From the NCBI GenBank assembly GCA_028343855.1, contig JAOLZN010000007.1, positions 1 through 64,000 on the forward strand: 64,000 bases of DNA, written 5' to 3'. Under the pieces are notes generated by a model. The model saw only the letters and a list, made by a program, of their open reading frames with translations, did not search any database and was not told the origin of the DNA. Source of the DNA: Candidatus Nitrosopumilus sp. (lineage in GTDB: Archaea > Thermoproteota > Nitrososphaeria > Nitrososphaerales > Nitrosopumilaceae). Positions 35,870-45,099 of the stretch are shown piece after piece (position 1 is the first letter of the stretch; every line of letters begins with the position of its first letter). The position numbers were made by a program, and so were the translations under genes.

Positions 35870-36355
35870 ATGGGTAAAAAAGATAAAAAAGAAGAGGAAA
35901 AACCAAAAAAGAATAATCTTAAAGCTTTTCTTAAAAAAAGAGCTCCACTATATCTTGCAGGAATTGCGTTAATTGTTATTAGTGCAAATGGTGTTTTATC
36001 AGAAAAGCATCTGGATAATTTTTTAATTGATCTTTCAGAGGAGGAACAAATTGTAGTAGATATTTTAATGCAATATAATGGTCCTAATGAATCAGGATTA
36101 AATGTAAAAGATGCAATTGAAAATAAAATAAATGAAGAATATCCTAATATGAAAATATTTGATGATAGAAATACTAGAATACATGTAGTTGTAACAAATA
36201 TCAATTTAGTAGAATATCAAGTGATATTAAATTTCAAATCAGATAAAGGTAATGATATTAATTATGATTGGAATGTAAATATAGATTCTAAAGAAATTAA
36301 ATCAAATAATCCTGAATCAAAATATATCATAAACATAGTAGATTTTTACGATTAG
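35870..36355 (+). CDS. 161-aa membrane-anchored protein
   Basis: A lysine-rich cytoplasmic N-terminus (residues 1-30), one transmembrane helix (about 31-47) and an acidic extracytoplasmic domain of mixed alpha/beta content. No motif recognised. It ends 2 bp before the end of the convergent peptidase gene. Confidence 0.7.
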   Translation: MGKKDKKEEEKPKKNNLKAFLKKRAPLYLAGIALIVISANGVLSEKHLDNFLIDLSEEEQIVVDILMQYNGPNESGLNVKDAIENKINEEYPNMKIFDDRNTRIHVVVTNINLVEYQVILNFKSDKGNDINYDWNVNIDSKEIKSNNPESKYIINIVDFYD

Positions 36356-36357
36356 AT

Positions 36358-37422
36358 TTAGATTGTTAATAGATCTTTTGTAAATTTATGCATTACAATT
36401 GGTTTATTCTTTACAATAAGAGAATCTTCTATTCGAATTCCAAATTTATTTTCAATATAGATTCCAGGTTCTACAGTAATGGCCATATTTTCTTTTAATT
36501 TATTACTACTTCGATAGGAAACAGTTGGAAACTCATGTACTTCTAGTCCAATTCCATGTCCAGTTGAATGAATAAAATATTTACCATAATTTTTTTCTTC
36601 AATGTATTTTCTACATGCATCATCAACATCTTTACAATCAACATTTGGTTTTACAGATTTGAGACCAAGTTTTTGTGATTCTTTAACAATTTCATATGCC
36701 TCATTAGCTTGTGAAGTAATTTTTCCTAATGCAAAAGTTCTAGTTGCATCTGAAACATAACCCTTGTATCTTAATGTTAGATCTGTAACAACAAGATCAC
36801 CTTTTTTGAATTTACGTTGACTTACCTGTGCATGAGGTAATGCCCCATTTGGACCTCCAGCAATAATTAATGGGTTAAGGGTTGATTTGTAACCAGTATC
36901 AAACATTTCCTGCTCCATAGCATATGTCATCAAAATTGTTTGTAATTCTGATTCTTTTTGTCCAACTTTCATTTTTTTAGAACAAATTTCAAACATTTCA
37001 TCAATAATTTTAGAAGCTTTTTTTAAGATTTTAATTTCTTTTTCATCTTTTATTATTCTAGCATTGTAAAATGGTTCTGTAGAGGATTTAATGTGTGAAA
37101 TTGATTTCTTGAGACTTAACATAGTTGAATAATTTTGGCAATCTGTGCATACATGATTTTTCTTAATTTTTTCTATTAATGTAGAAATTAATCCAGAACC
37201 ACGTTCTGCAGTAATAACATCACAATCTTCAGATTCATCTTTTGCTCTTCCCACCTCTAGTTCTGGAGCAATAATGGTTGTTTTTCCATTTTTTTCAAGT
37301 AATCCAATAGCTTCTCCCCAAAAACCAGTCATATAGAATAGATTCTCAGGCTCAAATGTTACTAAAGTATCACAATCGATCTTTTTGGCATATTTTAGAA
37401 GATTTTTTCTACGTTGTTTCAT
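36358..37422 (-). CDS. Xaa-Pro dipeptidase/aminopeptidase, M24 family
   Basis: A 354-aa pita-bread-fold metallopeptidase. The metal ligands are visible: VTDLTLRYKGYVSDATRTF (two Asp), HSTGHGIGLEVHEFP (His), TVEPGIYIE (Glu) and RIEDSLIV (Glu). An N-terminal creatinase-like domain precedes it. It cleaves dipeptides or N-terminal residues before proline in the cytoplasm. It stands alone between two plus-strand genes. Confidence 0.94.
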   Translation of the reverse strand: MKQRRKNLLKYAKKIDCDTLVTFEPENLFYMTGFWGEAIGLLEKNGKTTIIAPELEVGRAKDESEDCDVITAERGSGLISTLIEKIKKNHVCTDCQNYSTMLSLKKSISHIKSSTEPFYNARIIKDEKEIKILKKASKIIDEMFEICSKKMKVGQKESELQTILMTYAMEQEMFDTGYKSTLNPLIIAGGPNGALPHAQVSQRKFKKGDLVVTDLTLRYKGYVSDATRTFALGKITSQANEAYEIVKESQKLGLKSVKPNVDCKDVDDACRKYIEEKNYGKYFIHSTGHGIGLEVHEFPTVSYRSSNKLKENMAITVEPGIYIENKFGIRIEDSLIVKNKPIVMHKFTKDLLTI

Positions 37423-37494
37423 AATAAAATATTGTAGATTCTCAATTTATGTATGATGCAAAGTTTGTATAAGGAATTTTAAAAAATATTTGTC

Positions 37495-38505
37495 GTGACT
37501 GAGGAAAAGAAGAAGAAAGTAGTTGCATTACTTTCAGGTGGTTTAGATAGTCAACTTGCAATTAAAATGATGCAAGAACAAGGATTTGATGTTTCTGCAG
37601 TTGCAATTAAAACTCCATTTTGTGATTTTGATTGTGGAAGAGGATGTGGTTTTGAAATTAGAGAGCGAGCTGACGATCTTAATGTAAATCTAAAAACAGT
37701 TTATCTTGGTGATGAATATATTGAAATGTTAAAACATCCAAAACATGGAATTGGTGCAGGATTTAATCCATGTATTGATTGTAGATCTATGATGTTTGAT
37801 GCTGCAAAAAAACACATGGAAGAAATTGATGCAGAATTTATTATTTCAGGTGAGGTACTAGGTCAAAGACCAATGAGTCAACATGCACCTGCATTAAGAA
37901 CAATTGAAAATGAATCAAATTTAGTTGGAAAAATTGTAAGACCATTGTCGGCTGCATTATTACCAGAAACAGATCCAGAAAAAGATGGACTAATCAAAAG
38001 AGAAAATCTTGGAATGATTAGAGGAAGAACAAGAAGAGATCAATTAGATATGGCAAAAAAATATGGAATTGAAAATCCACCAAATGCAGGTGGCGGTTGT
38101 TTGTTAACCGAACCACAATTTGGAATTAAAGCTAAAGACTTGTTTTCACATACAAAAAATCCAACCATAAATGATATTGATTTATTAAAAATTGGAAGGC
38201 ATTTTAGATTAGATGAACAAACTAAATTTATTGTTGGAAGAAATAAAGACGAAAATGAAATGATAAAAGCAATTGCATTGCCTGGTGACATTTTACTTGA
38301 GGCTAAAGACTTTGTAGGACCTGTTTCAATTTTACGTGGTTCTAATCCAAAAAAACATATAAAATTTGCATCATCTGTTACTTTAAGATATTCGGATGCA
38401 CCTGATTATGAAAAAGCAATTGTTTCTGTCCAAGATAATGATTTAGTTGAAGAAATTTCTTCTGAAAGTGCAGAAGAAGAATCCTATATTCAATTTAGAA
38501 TGTAG
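37495..38505 (+). CDS. PP-loop ATP-dependent sulfurtransferase-like protein (tRNA thiolation type)
   Basis: A 336-aa protein starting with GTG. Its PP-loop SGGLDSQLA (about residues 14-22) binds ATP. Cysteines in CDFDCGRGCGFE, NPCIDCRSMMF and GGGCLL suggest a redox-active or iron-sulfur site. The layout resembles thiouridylases (MnmA/ThiI-related), and archaeal relatives are often labelled tRNA methyltransferase-like. A role in tRNA sulfur modification is likely but not proven. Acidic C-terminal tail. Confidence 0.85.
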   Translation: MTEEKKKKVVALLSGGLDSQLAIKMMQEQGFDVSAVAIKTPFCDFDCGRGCGFEIRERADDLNVNLKTVYLGDEYIEMLKHPKHGIGAGFNPCIDCRSMMFDAAKKHMEEIDAEFIISGEVLGQRPMSQHAPALRTIENESNLVGKIVRPLSAALLPETDPEKDGLIKRENLGMIRGRTRRDQLDMAKKYGIENPPNAGGGCLLTEPQFGIKAKDLFSHTKNPTINDIDLLKIGRHFRLDEQTKFIVGRNKDENEMIKAIALPGDILLEAKDFVGPVSILRGSNPKKHIKFASSVTLRYSDAPDYEKAIVSVQDNDLVEEISSESAEEESYIQFRM

Positions 38506-38576
38506 GCATAAAATATTCAGAAAATTAGTTAAAACTAAGGAAGAGTTTTTGAAGGAGTAGTCTTTTTTCAAATATA

Positions 38577-38855
38577 ATGCAAAAGCAAGAGAATCCTACA
38601 TATCTAAAGGCAATAACAATTAGAGATAGTAGTGATGTTCATTCTATCAAAGAAGATATCAAAAAAGGAATTATTTTGATTCTTAGAGTTACACCTTTGG
38701 CACAAAAAGATGTGGATCAATTACGCAAAGTTGTAGAAGAGTTGTATTCAATTGCTAAAACAGCAGATGCAGACATTGCAAGATTAGGTGAAGAAAGAAT
38801 TATTGTTACTCCATCTAGTATAAAGATCTGGAAACCAGAATACGATTTAAAATAA
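38577..38855 (+). CDS. sepF: cell division protein SepF
   Basis: A 92-aa protein with the DUF552/SepF beta-alpha-beta core (LKAITIRDSSDVHSIKEDI, GIILILRVTPLAQKD). The membrane-targeting N-terminal helix of bacterial SepF is reduced to a short stretch. In archaea SepF anchors FtsZ, but Nitrosopumilus-type archaea divide mainly with Cdv proteins, so the role here may differ. Convergent with the aCPSF1 gene with 9 bp overlap. Confidence 0.88.
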   Translation: MQKQENPTYLKAITIRDSSDVHSIKEDIKKGIILILRVTPLAQKDVDQLRKVVEELYSIAKTADADIARLGEERIIVTPSSIKIWKPEYDLK

Positions 38856-40787
38856 TTTAATTGCTTCTTGAACTTGAGGGTAATGAGCAGGTAGTTTGTA
38901 TGTTCTTCTAATGTTCATAGCAAGGTTTTCTGATTTTGATCGTTCACCGTGATTAACTAAAACACGTCGAAGTTTAGGTCTTAATCTTTGTACAAATGAC
39001 ATAAGTTGATTATAATCACTATGTCCACTAAAACCATCTAGTTTTTCAACACCACAATTAACAGAAACAACTTCTACTTTACCTTCTTTACCTAACATAG
39101 AAACTTGTTTGGAACCATCTAGTACACGTCTTCCCAAAGTTCCATTAACTTGATAAGAAACAAACACAACTTTATTTTTAGAATCAGGTGCAATATTTTT
39201 GAAATATTCTAAAACAGGTCCACCCTCTAACATTCCTGATGTTGCTAAAATTATACATGGAGAATTTTCTCTCATAGGTTCCTCTCTAGCATCAGCATGT
39301 TCAATATTTGTAAAGTATTCAGAATCAAATGGATTGTCATCAGTTTCTAAAATTTTCTGTTTTAATTCTCTTGCAAGATATTCAGGATAAGATTCATGAA
39401 TTGCAGAAGCTTCAGAAATCATACCTTCAGTAAATACAGGTGCTTCAACCATTTCACCAGATTTCATATAATGATCAATTACCATCATAATTTCTTGTGC
39501 ACGTCCAACTGCTGGAATTGGTATCAAAACTTTACCTCCGTCCGCCAAGGTATTATTTACTGCATTAATGAATGAGGATTCTACTTGTTGTCTAGTTGGT
39601 TGAACATCTTCTCTAAGTCCATAAGTACTTTCAATCAACAATGTTTCTACTCTTGGGAAATTCCAACTTGCAGCTTCAAACAATATACTTTTTCCAAATT
39701 TAATATCTCCTGAATAAACAAAATTATGGTCACCATTTCCAATATGAAAATGACATAATGCAGAACCAAGAATGTGTCCTGCATTAGCAAGAACTAGTTT
39801 GATATCAGGAGAAATATCAGTAACAGTTCCATATGGTAAAGTAATTGTTTGTCGCATAACTTGTTTCACATCTCGTTCTGCATACATTGGAGTTCTACCT
39901 TGTGCTGCTGCAACCTTAATTGCATCTAGTTGGATTAAATTCATCATAGGCAATGTTGGTTCACTGCAATAAATTGGACCTTTATACCCATATTTGCATA
40001 ATGCAGGCAAGAATCCCGTATGATCTAAATGAGCATGTCCAATTACTACAGCATCAAGTTCATCTAAAGTAATATCTAGTGAATCTAATCGTGGGTATGA
40101 ATCCATTGGTGAACGAGCACCAGGGTTTATTCCACAATCAACGAGAATTTTACTTTCTGGAGTTGATAATAACATTGAAGAACGACCTACTTGTCCAAAA
40201 CCACCAAGAGTGTGAAGAGATACTTCTGTTCTTTGTGATAAACGAGGTCTGAAAATATCATCACCTACTTGTTTCATTTGTTTACTTCTTTCAGCAGAAG
40301 CTTGTTTCAAAGTTGCATTAATTGTTTGAATAGTTCGTGATGGTATGGTAGTAGCTTTACGTATTCGTAATCTCCACCCAATTTTTTCAGTTAGATCAGC
40401 ATGATTGAATTCTTTAGCATTTCTTTGTAATAACCAAGGTCTTTTTGCTTCAATAGAAACTTCACCAGTAGAAGTATCAAACAAAGTTGCTTGTAGATTT
40501 GCTTCTTTTGGAACATGTTCAGCAATAATTTTTCTACATTCATCTTCAGGTTTTCTTATTGATTCATCAGTTCGAATTACAATTCGTTTTTTTATTATAT
40601 TAACAAGTTTTGAAATTGTTTCATTATTTTCTAATAGGTATCTAGGTGAATTTGTGTAAAGTGCAATTCTTGGTCCTTCATATTCTATTTTTGTTATACT
40701 TGCTTCTTTTGGCATACTTTGCAGTATGGTTGCCATTATATTCTGGCTGCTAGGAGGTAATTCTTTTGGAGGTTGTTTTCTTTGCAT
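38847..40787 (-). CDS. aCPSF1/FttA, KH-domain beta-CASP ribonuclease (transcription termination)
   Basis: An about 646-aa archaeal CPSF1. N-terminal KH domains (to about residue 180) are followed by the metallo-beta-lactamase core with GHAHLDHTGFLP and LIESTYG, and a beta-CASP domain ending HSDYNQL and VNHGE. It is a 5'-3' exo/endonuclease that drives factor-dependent termination. The start taken is ATG 40787 (MQRKQPPKELP), 7 bp after the psmB stop; an in-frame ATG at 40826 would overlap psmB by 32 bp. Confidence 0.95.
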   Translation of the reverse strand: MQRKQPPKELPPSSQNIMATILQSMPKEASITKIEYEGPRIALYTNSPRYLLENNETISKLVNIIKKRIVIRTDESIRKPEDECRKIIAEHVPKEANLQATLFDTSTGEVSIEAKRPWLLQRNAKEFNHADLTEKIGWRLRIRKATTIPSRTIQTINATLKQASAERSKQMKQVGDDIFRPRLSQRTEVSLHTLGGFGQVGRSSMLLSTPESKILVDCGINPGARSPMDSYPRLDSLDITLDELDAVVIGHAHLDHTGFLPALCKYGYKGPIYCSEPTLPMMNLIQLDAIKVAAAQGRTPMYAERDVKQVMRQTITLPYGTVTDISPDIKLVLANAGHILGSALCHFHIGNGDHNFVYSGDIKFGKSILFEAASWNFPRVETLLIESTYGLREDVQPTRQQVESSFINAVNNTLADGGKVLIPIPAVGRAQEIMMVIDHYMKSGEMVEAPVFTEGMISEASAIHESYPEYLARELKQKILETDDNPFDSEYFTNIEHADAREEPMRENSPCIILATSGMLEGGPVLEYFKNIAPDSKNKVVFVSYQVNGTLGRRVLDGSKQVSMLGKEGKVEVVSVNCGVEKLDGFSGHSDYNQLMSFVQRLRPKLRRVLVNHGERSKSENLAMNIRRTYKLPAHYPQVQEAIKLF

Positions 40788-40794
40788 TAAATCA

Positions 40795-41427
40795 CTAAAG
40801 TTCGATAACTGCTTTCTTTTGTTCATCAGTCAATAGACGGAATCCATCTTTGTCCATTACTGCGATGTTTATTCCATCACCAGTACCAATGTTTCTAACG
40901 ATTGCAGCTTTTACAGCTCGTAAAGCTATTTTTTTTGCCTCTTCAACTGTGAGGTCATTTCTATATTCTTCTTCTAGTAAACCATAAGCTACTGGCGATC
41001 CACTACCAGTTGTTACATAAGATTTTTCTTCAACAGAACCAAACATATCTACATTAAACAATGCAGGACCATTTGCATCATAACCACCTAGTAAAATATC
41101 AGCCATGAAAGGATATCCTCTATTTTGATGGAAAATTAATGAACAAAGTCTGGCTAAGGAATGAATTGATATTGAATTTTGTTTATCAACTCTGTGTAAA
41201 TTTGAATGATATCGTAAAACATCTACAATATTTTGTGCATCTGCAACTCCTCCAGCTAAAGTTAAGCCTGCATGAAGGTCAATTTGTTGAATTTTCATAG
41301 TATTGTTATTTGCGATGAAATATCCTGCACTAGCCCTCATATCTGCGCATAATACGACACCGTCTCTAGCCTTGATACCTACAGTGGTAGTCCCATGCAA
41401 AATTTTTTCTTCAACGTTATTTGACAA
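40795..41427 (-). CDS. psmB: proteasome subunit beta
   Basis: A 210-aa protein with an 11-residue propeptide ending HG before the catalytic Thr (TTTVGIKARDGVVLCAD). The family motifs GYPFMADILLGGYD and VTTGSGSPVAYGLLEEEY are present. It forms the proteolytic chamber of the 20S proteasome. Its stop lies 7 bp before the likely aCPSF1 start, a pairing seen in many archaea. Confidence 0.97.
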   Translation of the reverse strand: MSNNVEEKILHGTTTVGIKARDGVVLCADMRASAGYFIANNNTMKIQQIDLHAGLTLAGGVADAQNIVDVLRYHSNLHRVDKQNSISIHSLARLCSLIFHQNRGYPFMADILLGGYDANGPALFNVDMFGSVEEKSYVTTGSGSPVAYGLLEEEYRNDLTVEEAKKIALRAVKAAIVRNIGTGDGINIAVMDKDGFRLLTDEQKKAVIEL

Positions 41428-41502
41428 AATACACCTTTTAAGATAAAGTAAATGTCATGTCACCCTTTTAAATAACTTTTTGATCCTTTGAAATGATAAA
41501 TA

Positions 41503-42567
41503 ATGATAAAAAATGAGGATCGCATGCAATCACACACAATGGAATTACCCAGACTCATAGAAATAGGTGAAAAAAATATAGGAGATTTTGGAAAATTTCT
41601 AAACTCATTAAATAGACCAAAAAAGGTCTCATTGATTTGTGGGACAAATGTTCAAAAAGTGTTAAAAATTAAAGTGGAGAAATCATTAAAAATTAAAAAA
41701 ATTCAATATGTTTGGCATACATCAATAGATAATCAAATTAAATCAATTAATAAAATTGAAAAAAATGTTAAAAAAGATAATTCAGATTTAATTGTAGGAA
41801 TTGGTGGCGGTCGTTCTGTAGATACTGCAAAATTAATTTCTTACAATTTATCAAGACCTTTTGTAAGTTTACCAACAGCTGCATCACATGATGGAATGGC
41901 AAGTCCTTTTGTTTCAGTAAAAAGTGATAAACCTCATTCTATTGTAGCATCTGCACCTATGGGAGTGTTTGTAGATATTGATATAATAAAAAAAGCACCA
42001 TCAAAATTGTTAGCTAGTGGTTGTGGAGATCTTATTGCAAACATTATCGCTGTAAGAGATTGGCAATTAGGACACAAGAAGAAAAAGGAATACTATGGAA
42101 GATATGCAGCAGATTTGGCAATGATGAGTGCAAAAATTGTTATGGAAAATTCTTCTGAATTTGCAAGACAAGGATTAGATGCACGTGTAATTGTGGAGGG
42201 ATTGATTAGTGCAGGAGTTGCATCTTGTATTGCCGGAAGTAGCAGACCATGTTCTGGTGCAGAACATCTTATTTCACACGCACTTGATAAAATTGCACCA
42301 GGGATTGGATTGCATGGGGAAAAATGTGGGATTGGATCCATTATGATGGCAAAATTACAAGGGCAAGATTGGAAAAAAATTATTAAAACATTAAAAGATG
42401 TAGGTGCACCAACTACAGCAAAACAAATTGGACTTGAACCAGATATGATTATTGAAGCTTTAATGATTGCACAAGGATTAAGACCAGAACGTTATACAAT
42501 TTTAAAAGAAATTAAAATGACTAAGAAAAAAGCATTGAATCTTGCAAAAGTAACTAAAATAATTTAA
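41503..42567 (+). CDS. egsA: sn-glycerol-1-phosphate dehydrogenase
   Basis: A 354-aa iron/zinc alcohol-dehydrogenase-type enzyme. GIGGGRSVDTAKLI binds NAD(P), and the metal ligands lie in SGCGDLIANI, GAEHLISHALD and GLHGEKCGIG. It reduces DHAP to G1P, the backbone of archaeal ether lipids. The ATG at 41503 fits a TATA-like box (TTTTAAATAA, 41466-41475) about 32 bp upstream; an internal ATG at 41524 is also possible. Confidence 0.96.
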   Translation: MIKNEDRMQSHTMELPRLIEIGEKNIGDFGKFLNSLNRPKKVSLICGTNVQKVLKIKVEKSLKIKKIQYVWHTSIDNQIKSINKIEKNVKKDNSDLIVGIGGGRSVDTAKLISYNLSRPFVSLPTAASHDGMASPFVSVKSDKPHSIVASAPMGVFVDIDIIKKAPSKLLASGCGDLIANIIAVRDWQLGHKKKKEYYGRYAADLAMMSAKIVMENSSEFARQGLDARVIVEGLISAGVASCIAGSSRPCSGAEHLISHALDKIAPGIGLHGEKCGIGSIMMAKLQGQDWKKIIKTLKDVGAPTTAKQIGLEPDMIIEALMIAQGLRPERYTILKEIKMTKKKALNLAKVTKII

Positions 42568-42568
42568 T

Positions 42569-43300
42569 TTAAGCAGTTTTTTCTTTTGTTTCAGGTTTTT
42601 TTGTAGCAACTTGTTTGTTAACATGAGTTTCAACAAAACTAATTTTTTCTAAAGTATTAACAAATTTGAAAATATCCATTTGGATAAAGTGTTTCATTAT
42701 TTGTAAACCATCAGCACGTAAAATTTCTTCAGGGATTGTTATACTTACTTCCTTATCTTTTAATTCAGAAGTAATTTTATCATCTTCAACAGGAAGTCTT
42801 TCTTTTAAAATTGCATCAACTTTGTCTTTTGGTGAGTCAAGTGCTTTGAGTACATTGACATCAAAGAGAATAGTTTTTCCTGCATATCTGTGATTATAAT
42901 CAATTTGAACTCTACCAGAACCAATAAAACGGATAATTCCTCTTTTATTGTCAACTTCAATTGTATCGCCTACTGAAACTTTTTCTGCATCCTCACCTAA
43001 TTTTCTAAGTGGGATCATTCTAACTTTACCAGAATCTCTTGCACCAAAACCTTTGTCAGGTGTAACTTCAACTGTTAATTTATCACCAACAGCTGTTTTT
43101 GCAAGTGCTTCATCAAATCCTTTTAGAACAGGATAAGATGTCTCACCAATAGAAACTAGTTTAGGATGATATTTGGCATTTTCTTCATGAAGTGAATATT
43201 TTTTTGCATCTGCTTCAATAGTTGTATCAAAAACCTCATCATCATCTTTTACTTTTGCAGTATAATCTACTAAAATTAATGATCCTTTATCAAAAGTCAA
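42569..43300 (-). CDS. SlyD-type FKBP peptidyl-prolyl isomerase
   Basis: A 243-aa protein with the FKBP/SlyD pattern LILVDYTAKVKDDDEVFDTT and VLKGFDEALAKTAVGDKLTV, an insert-in-flap domain around GFGARDSGKVRMIP, NHRYAGKTILFDV, and a C-terminal extension of about 90 residues rich in Lys/Glu. It speeds proline isomerisation and chaperones proteins. The extension is longer than in bacterial SlyD but usual for archaeal long FKBPs. Confidence 0.93.
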   Translation of the reverse strand: MTFDKGSLILVDYTAKVKDDDEVFDTTIEADAKKYSLHEENAKYHPKLVSIGETSYPVLKGFDEALAKTAVGDKLTVEVTPDKGFGARDSGKVRMIPLRKLGEDAEKVSVGDTIEVDNKRGIIRFIGSGRVQIDYNHRYAGKTILFDVNVLKALDSPKDKVDAILKERLPVEDDKITSELKDKEVSITIPEEILRADGLQIMKHFIQMDIFKFVNTLEKISFVETHVNKQVATKKPETKEKTA

Positions 43301-43346
43301 TGTGATCGTTTTCGAATTTCCTTATATTAGTTAAACGTTCTCAAAC

Positions 43347-44504
43347 TTAAGAAGGATTAGGAAGAGCCTTTAGTTTGTCTTCTGCGATCTTTAGACCTGC
43401 TTGTGAATCTGTATCATATCCCATCATAGATAATGTTGAACCAATTCCAGAAATACATCTCATAACATGAGATGCGTTTACTTCACCCATACATCCAACT
43501 CGGAAAACTTTACCTTTTAGATTACCAAATCCACCTGCAACCAAAATTCTGAATTTTTTAGCTAATGTATCACGGAATATTTTATCTTCTAATCCATCTA
43601 AATAATTTAATGCAATAACTACAGTTGAGCGTGAATCTTCTTTAGCAAATGGTGTTAATCCAAGTGCTGATAAACCAGAATATAGAGCGTCAGAACATAT
43701 TCTGTGACGTTGAATTCTTTGTTCAATTCCCTCTTCAAACATAATTCTCATTGCTTCTCTATATGCAAAAAGAACTGGTAAAGCAGGAGTAAATGGAGTG
43801 TGTTTAGCTTCATCATAATATTTGAAATATCTTGGTAAATTGAAATACATTGTGTTTGGAGGATTGGCTTCCATGTATTTTCTAGTTCTAGAATTAATAC
43901 AGATTGGTGAAATTCCTGGAGGACATGCAAATGTTTTTTGTGCACCAGTCATTGCAATATCAATTCCCCATTTATCCATGTGAAGTTCTTCTCCGCCTAC
44001 TATAGAGACACCATCTAAGACATAATAGGAATCATTTCTAGAAGTTAGATCTTTAATTCTATCAAGATAATTAATCATAGTACCTGTAGAAGTTTCATTC
44101 CAAACACAATAGAATGCTTTTACGTCTTTGTTGTTATCAAATGCTTCTTTGACTTGATCATATGTAGGGTTAACACCTGGTTCAGTTTCAATTCTAATTG
44201 TTTGTCCACCAGCCCATTCAATTTGTTGTGCTAAACGAGTACTAAATTCACCATTAACAGGGATTATTACTTTATCATCTTTTTTAACTAAATTAACAAC
44301 AGAACATTCAACAGCACCAGTACCAGATGCAGATAAACAAACAGCATCTCCTTGAGTATCAAAAACTTTTTTTGTATTATTTACACATTCTTCGTAAAGT
44401 TTTACAAAATCATCACTTCTGTGATTAATTGATGGTTCGATCATTGCTCGAGTAACACGTTCAGGGACATTTGTAGGACCTGGTAACATTACTAAATATT
44501 CCAA
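43347..44504 (-). CDS. class-V aminotransferase (serine/alanine-glyoxylate type)
   Basis: A 385-aa PLP enzyme. The substrate region MLPGPTNVPERV starts the protein; the PLP lysine is in MTGAQKTFACPPGI (about residue 194), preceded by YVLDGVSIVGG (Asp that contacts PLP). It is of the AGXT/serine-pyruvate aminotransferase family, which in the cytoplasm exchanges amino groups between glyoxylate/pyruvate and serine or alanine. Exact substrate unknown. Confidence 0.93.
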   Translation of the reverse strand: MEYLVMLPGPTNVPERVTRAMIEPSINHRSDDFVKLYEECVNNTKKVFDTQGDAVCLSASGTGAVECSVVNLVKKDDKVIIPVNGEFSTRLAQQIEWAGGQTIRIETEPGVNPTYDQVKEAFDNNKDVKAFYCVWNETSTGTMINYLDRIKDLTSRNDSYYVLDGVSIVGGEELHMDKWGIDIAMTGAQKTFACPPGISPICINSRTRKYMEANPPNTMYFNLPRYFKYYDEAKHTPFTPALPVLFAYREAMRIMFEEGIEQRIQRHRICSDALYSGLSALGLTPFAKEDSRSTVVIALNYLDGLEDKIFRDTLAKKFRILVAGGFGNLKGKVFRVGCMGEVNASHVMRCISGIGSTLSMMGYDTDSQAGLKIAEDKLKALPNPS

Positions 44505-44543
44505 AATATCTTCAAAATTGGTTAGGCTCAGGCTTATTTATAA

Positions 44544-45038
44544 TTAAAGAATTTTCAGCCTACTTTGTGCATTCAAATTTTCTAAAATAAGTTTAGTACC
44601 AGAAGGAACAAGATCATCCCATTTTTGATCGCTTTTAATTAAATCTCTAATTCGAGTACCAGATAATTGATCTCTTTTCAAAAATGGAATAGTCATTACT
44701 TGAACTGATCTTTTTGAATATAGATGATCAGTTAATGGATCATTGGAAAAAACAATATCAAAAGTTGGTACAATAGTATCAATTTTTTCAATCCATTTTA
44801 CATGGTTATCCAAATCAGGAATAAAATAAATCGTAATTTTATTTTTTAGTGAATCACTAATTGAAGATAAGATCATTTTTTTTCTTTCGTCAGCAGAAAA
44901 TGGATTATTTTTTTCAATAGGTTTGTTTGAGCTGCCTAAACCCAACCATAATTTATCAACTTTAGATAATGCAAATTGTAATGCTTCAAGATGACCTAAA
45001 TGAAATGGTTGAAATCGTCCTATTAACAAACCATTCAT
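44544..45038 (-). CDS. nadM: nicotinamide-nucleotide adenylyltransferase
   Basis: A 164-aa nucleotidyltransferase with the HxGH motif in GRFQPFHLGHLEAL (residues 7-20) and the ISGTRIR-type motif as LSGTRIRDLI. It forms NAD+ from NMN and ATP. It is of archaeal NadM size. It lies 39 bp downstream of the aminotransferase start (same strand) and is divergent from rtcA. Confidence 0.94.
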   Translation of the reverse strand: MNGLLIGRFQPFHLGHLEALQFALSKVDKLWLGLGSSNKPIEKNNPFSADERKKMILSSISDSLKNKITIYFIPDLDNHVKWIEKIDTIVPTFDIVFSNDPLTDHLYSKRSVQVMTIPFLKRDQLSGTRIRDLIKSDQKWDDLVPSGTKLILENLNAQSRLKIL

Positions 45039-45099
45039 ACAAAATATAGGAAATTTCTTTTTAAAAAACTATCATAAAGAGTCTAAACTAGTAAAAAAT

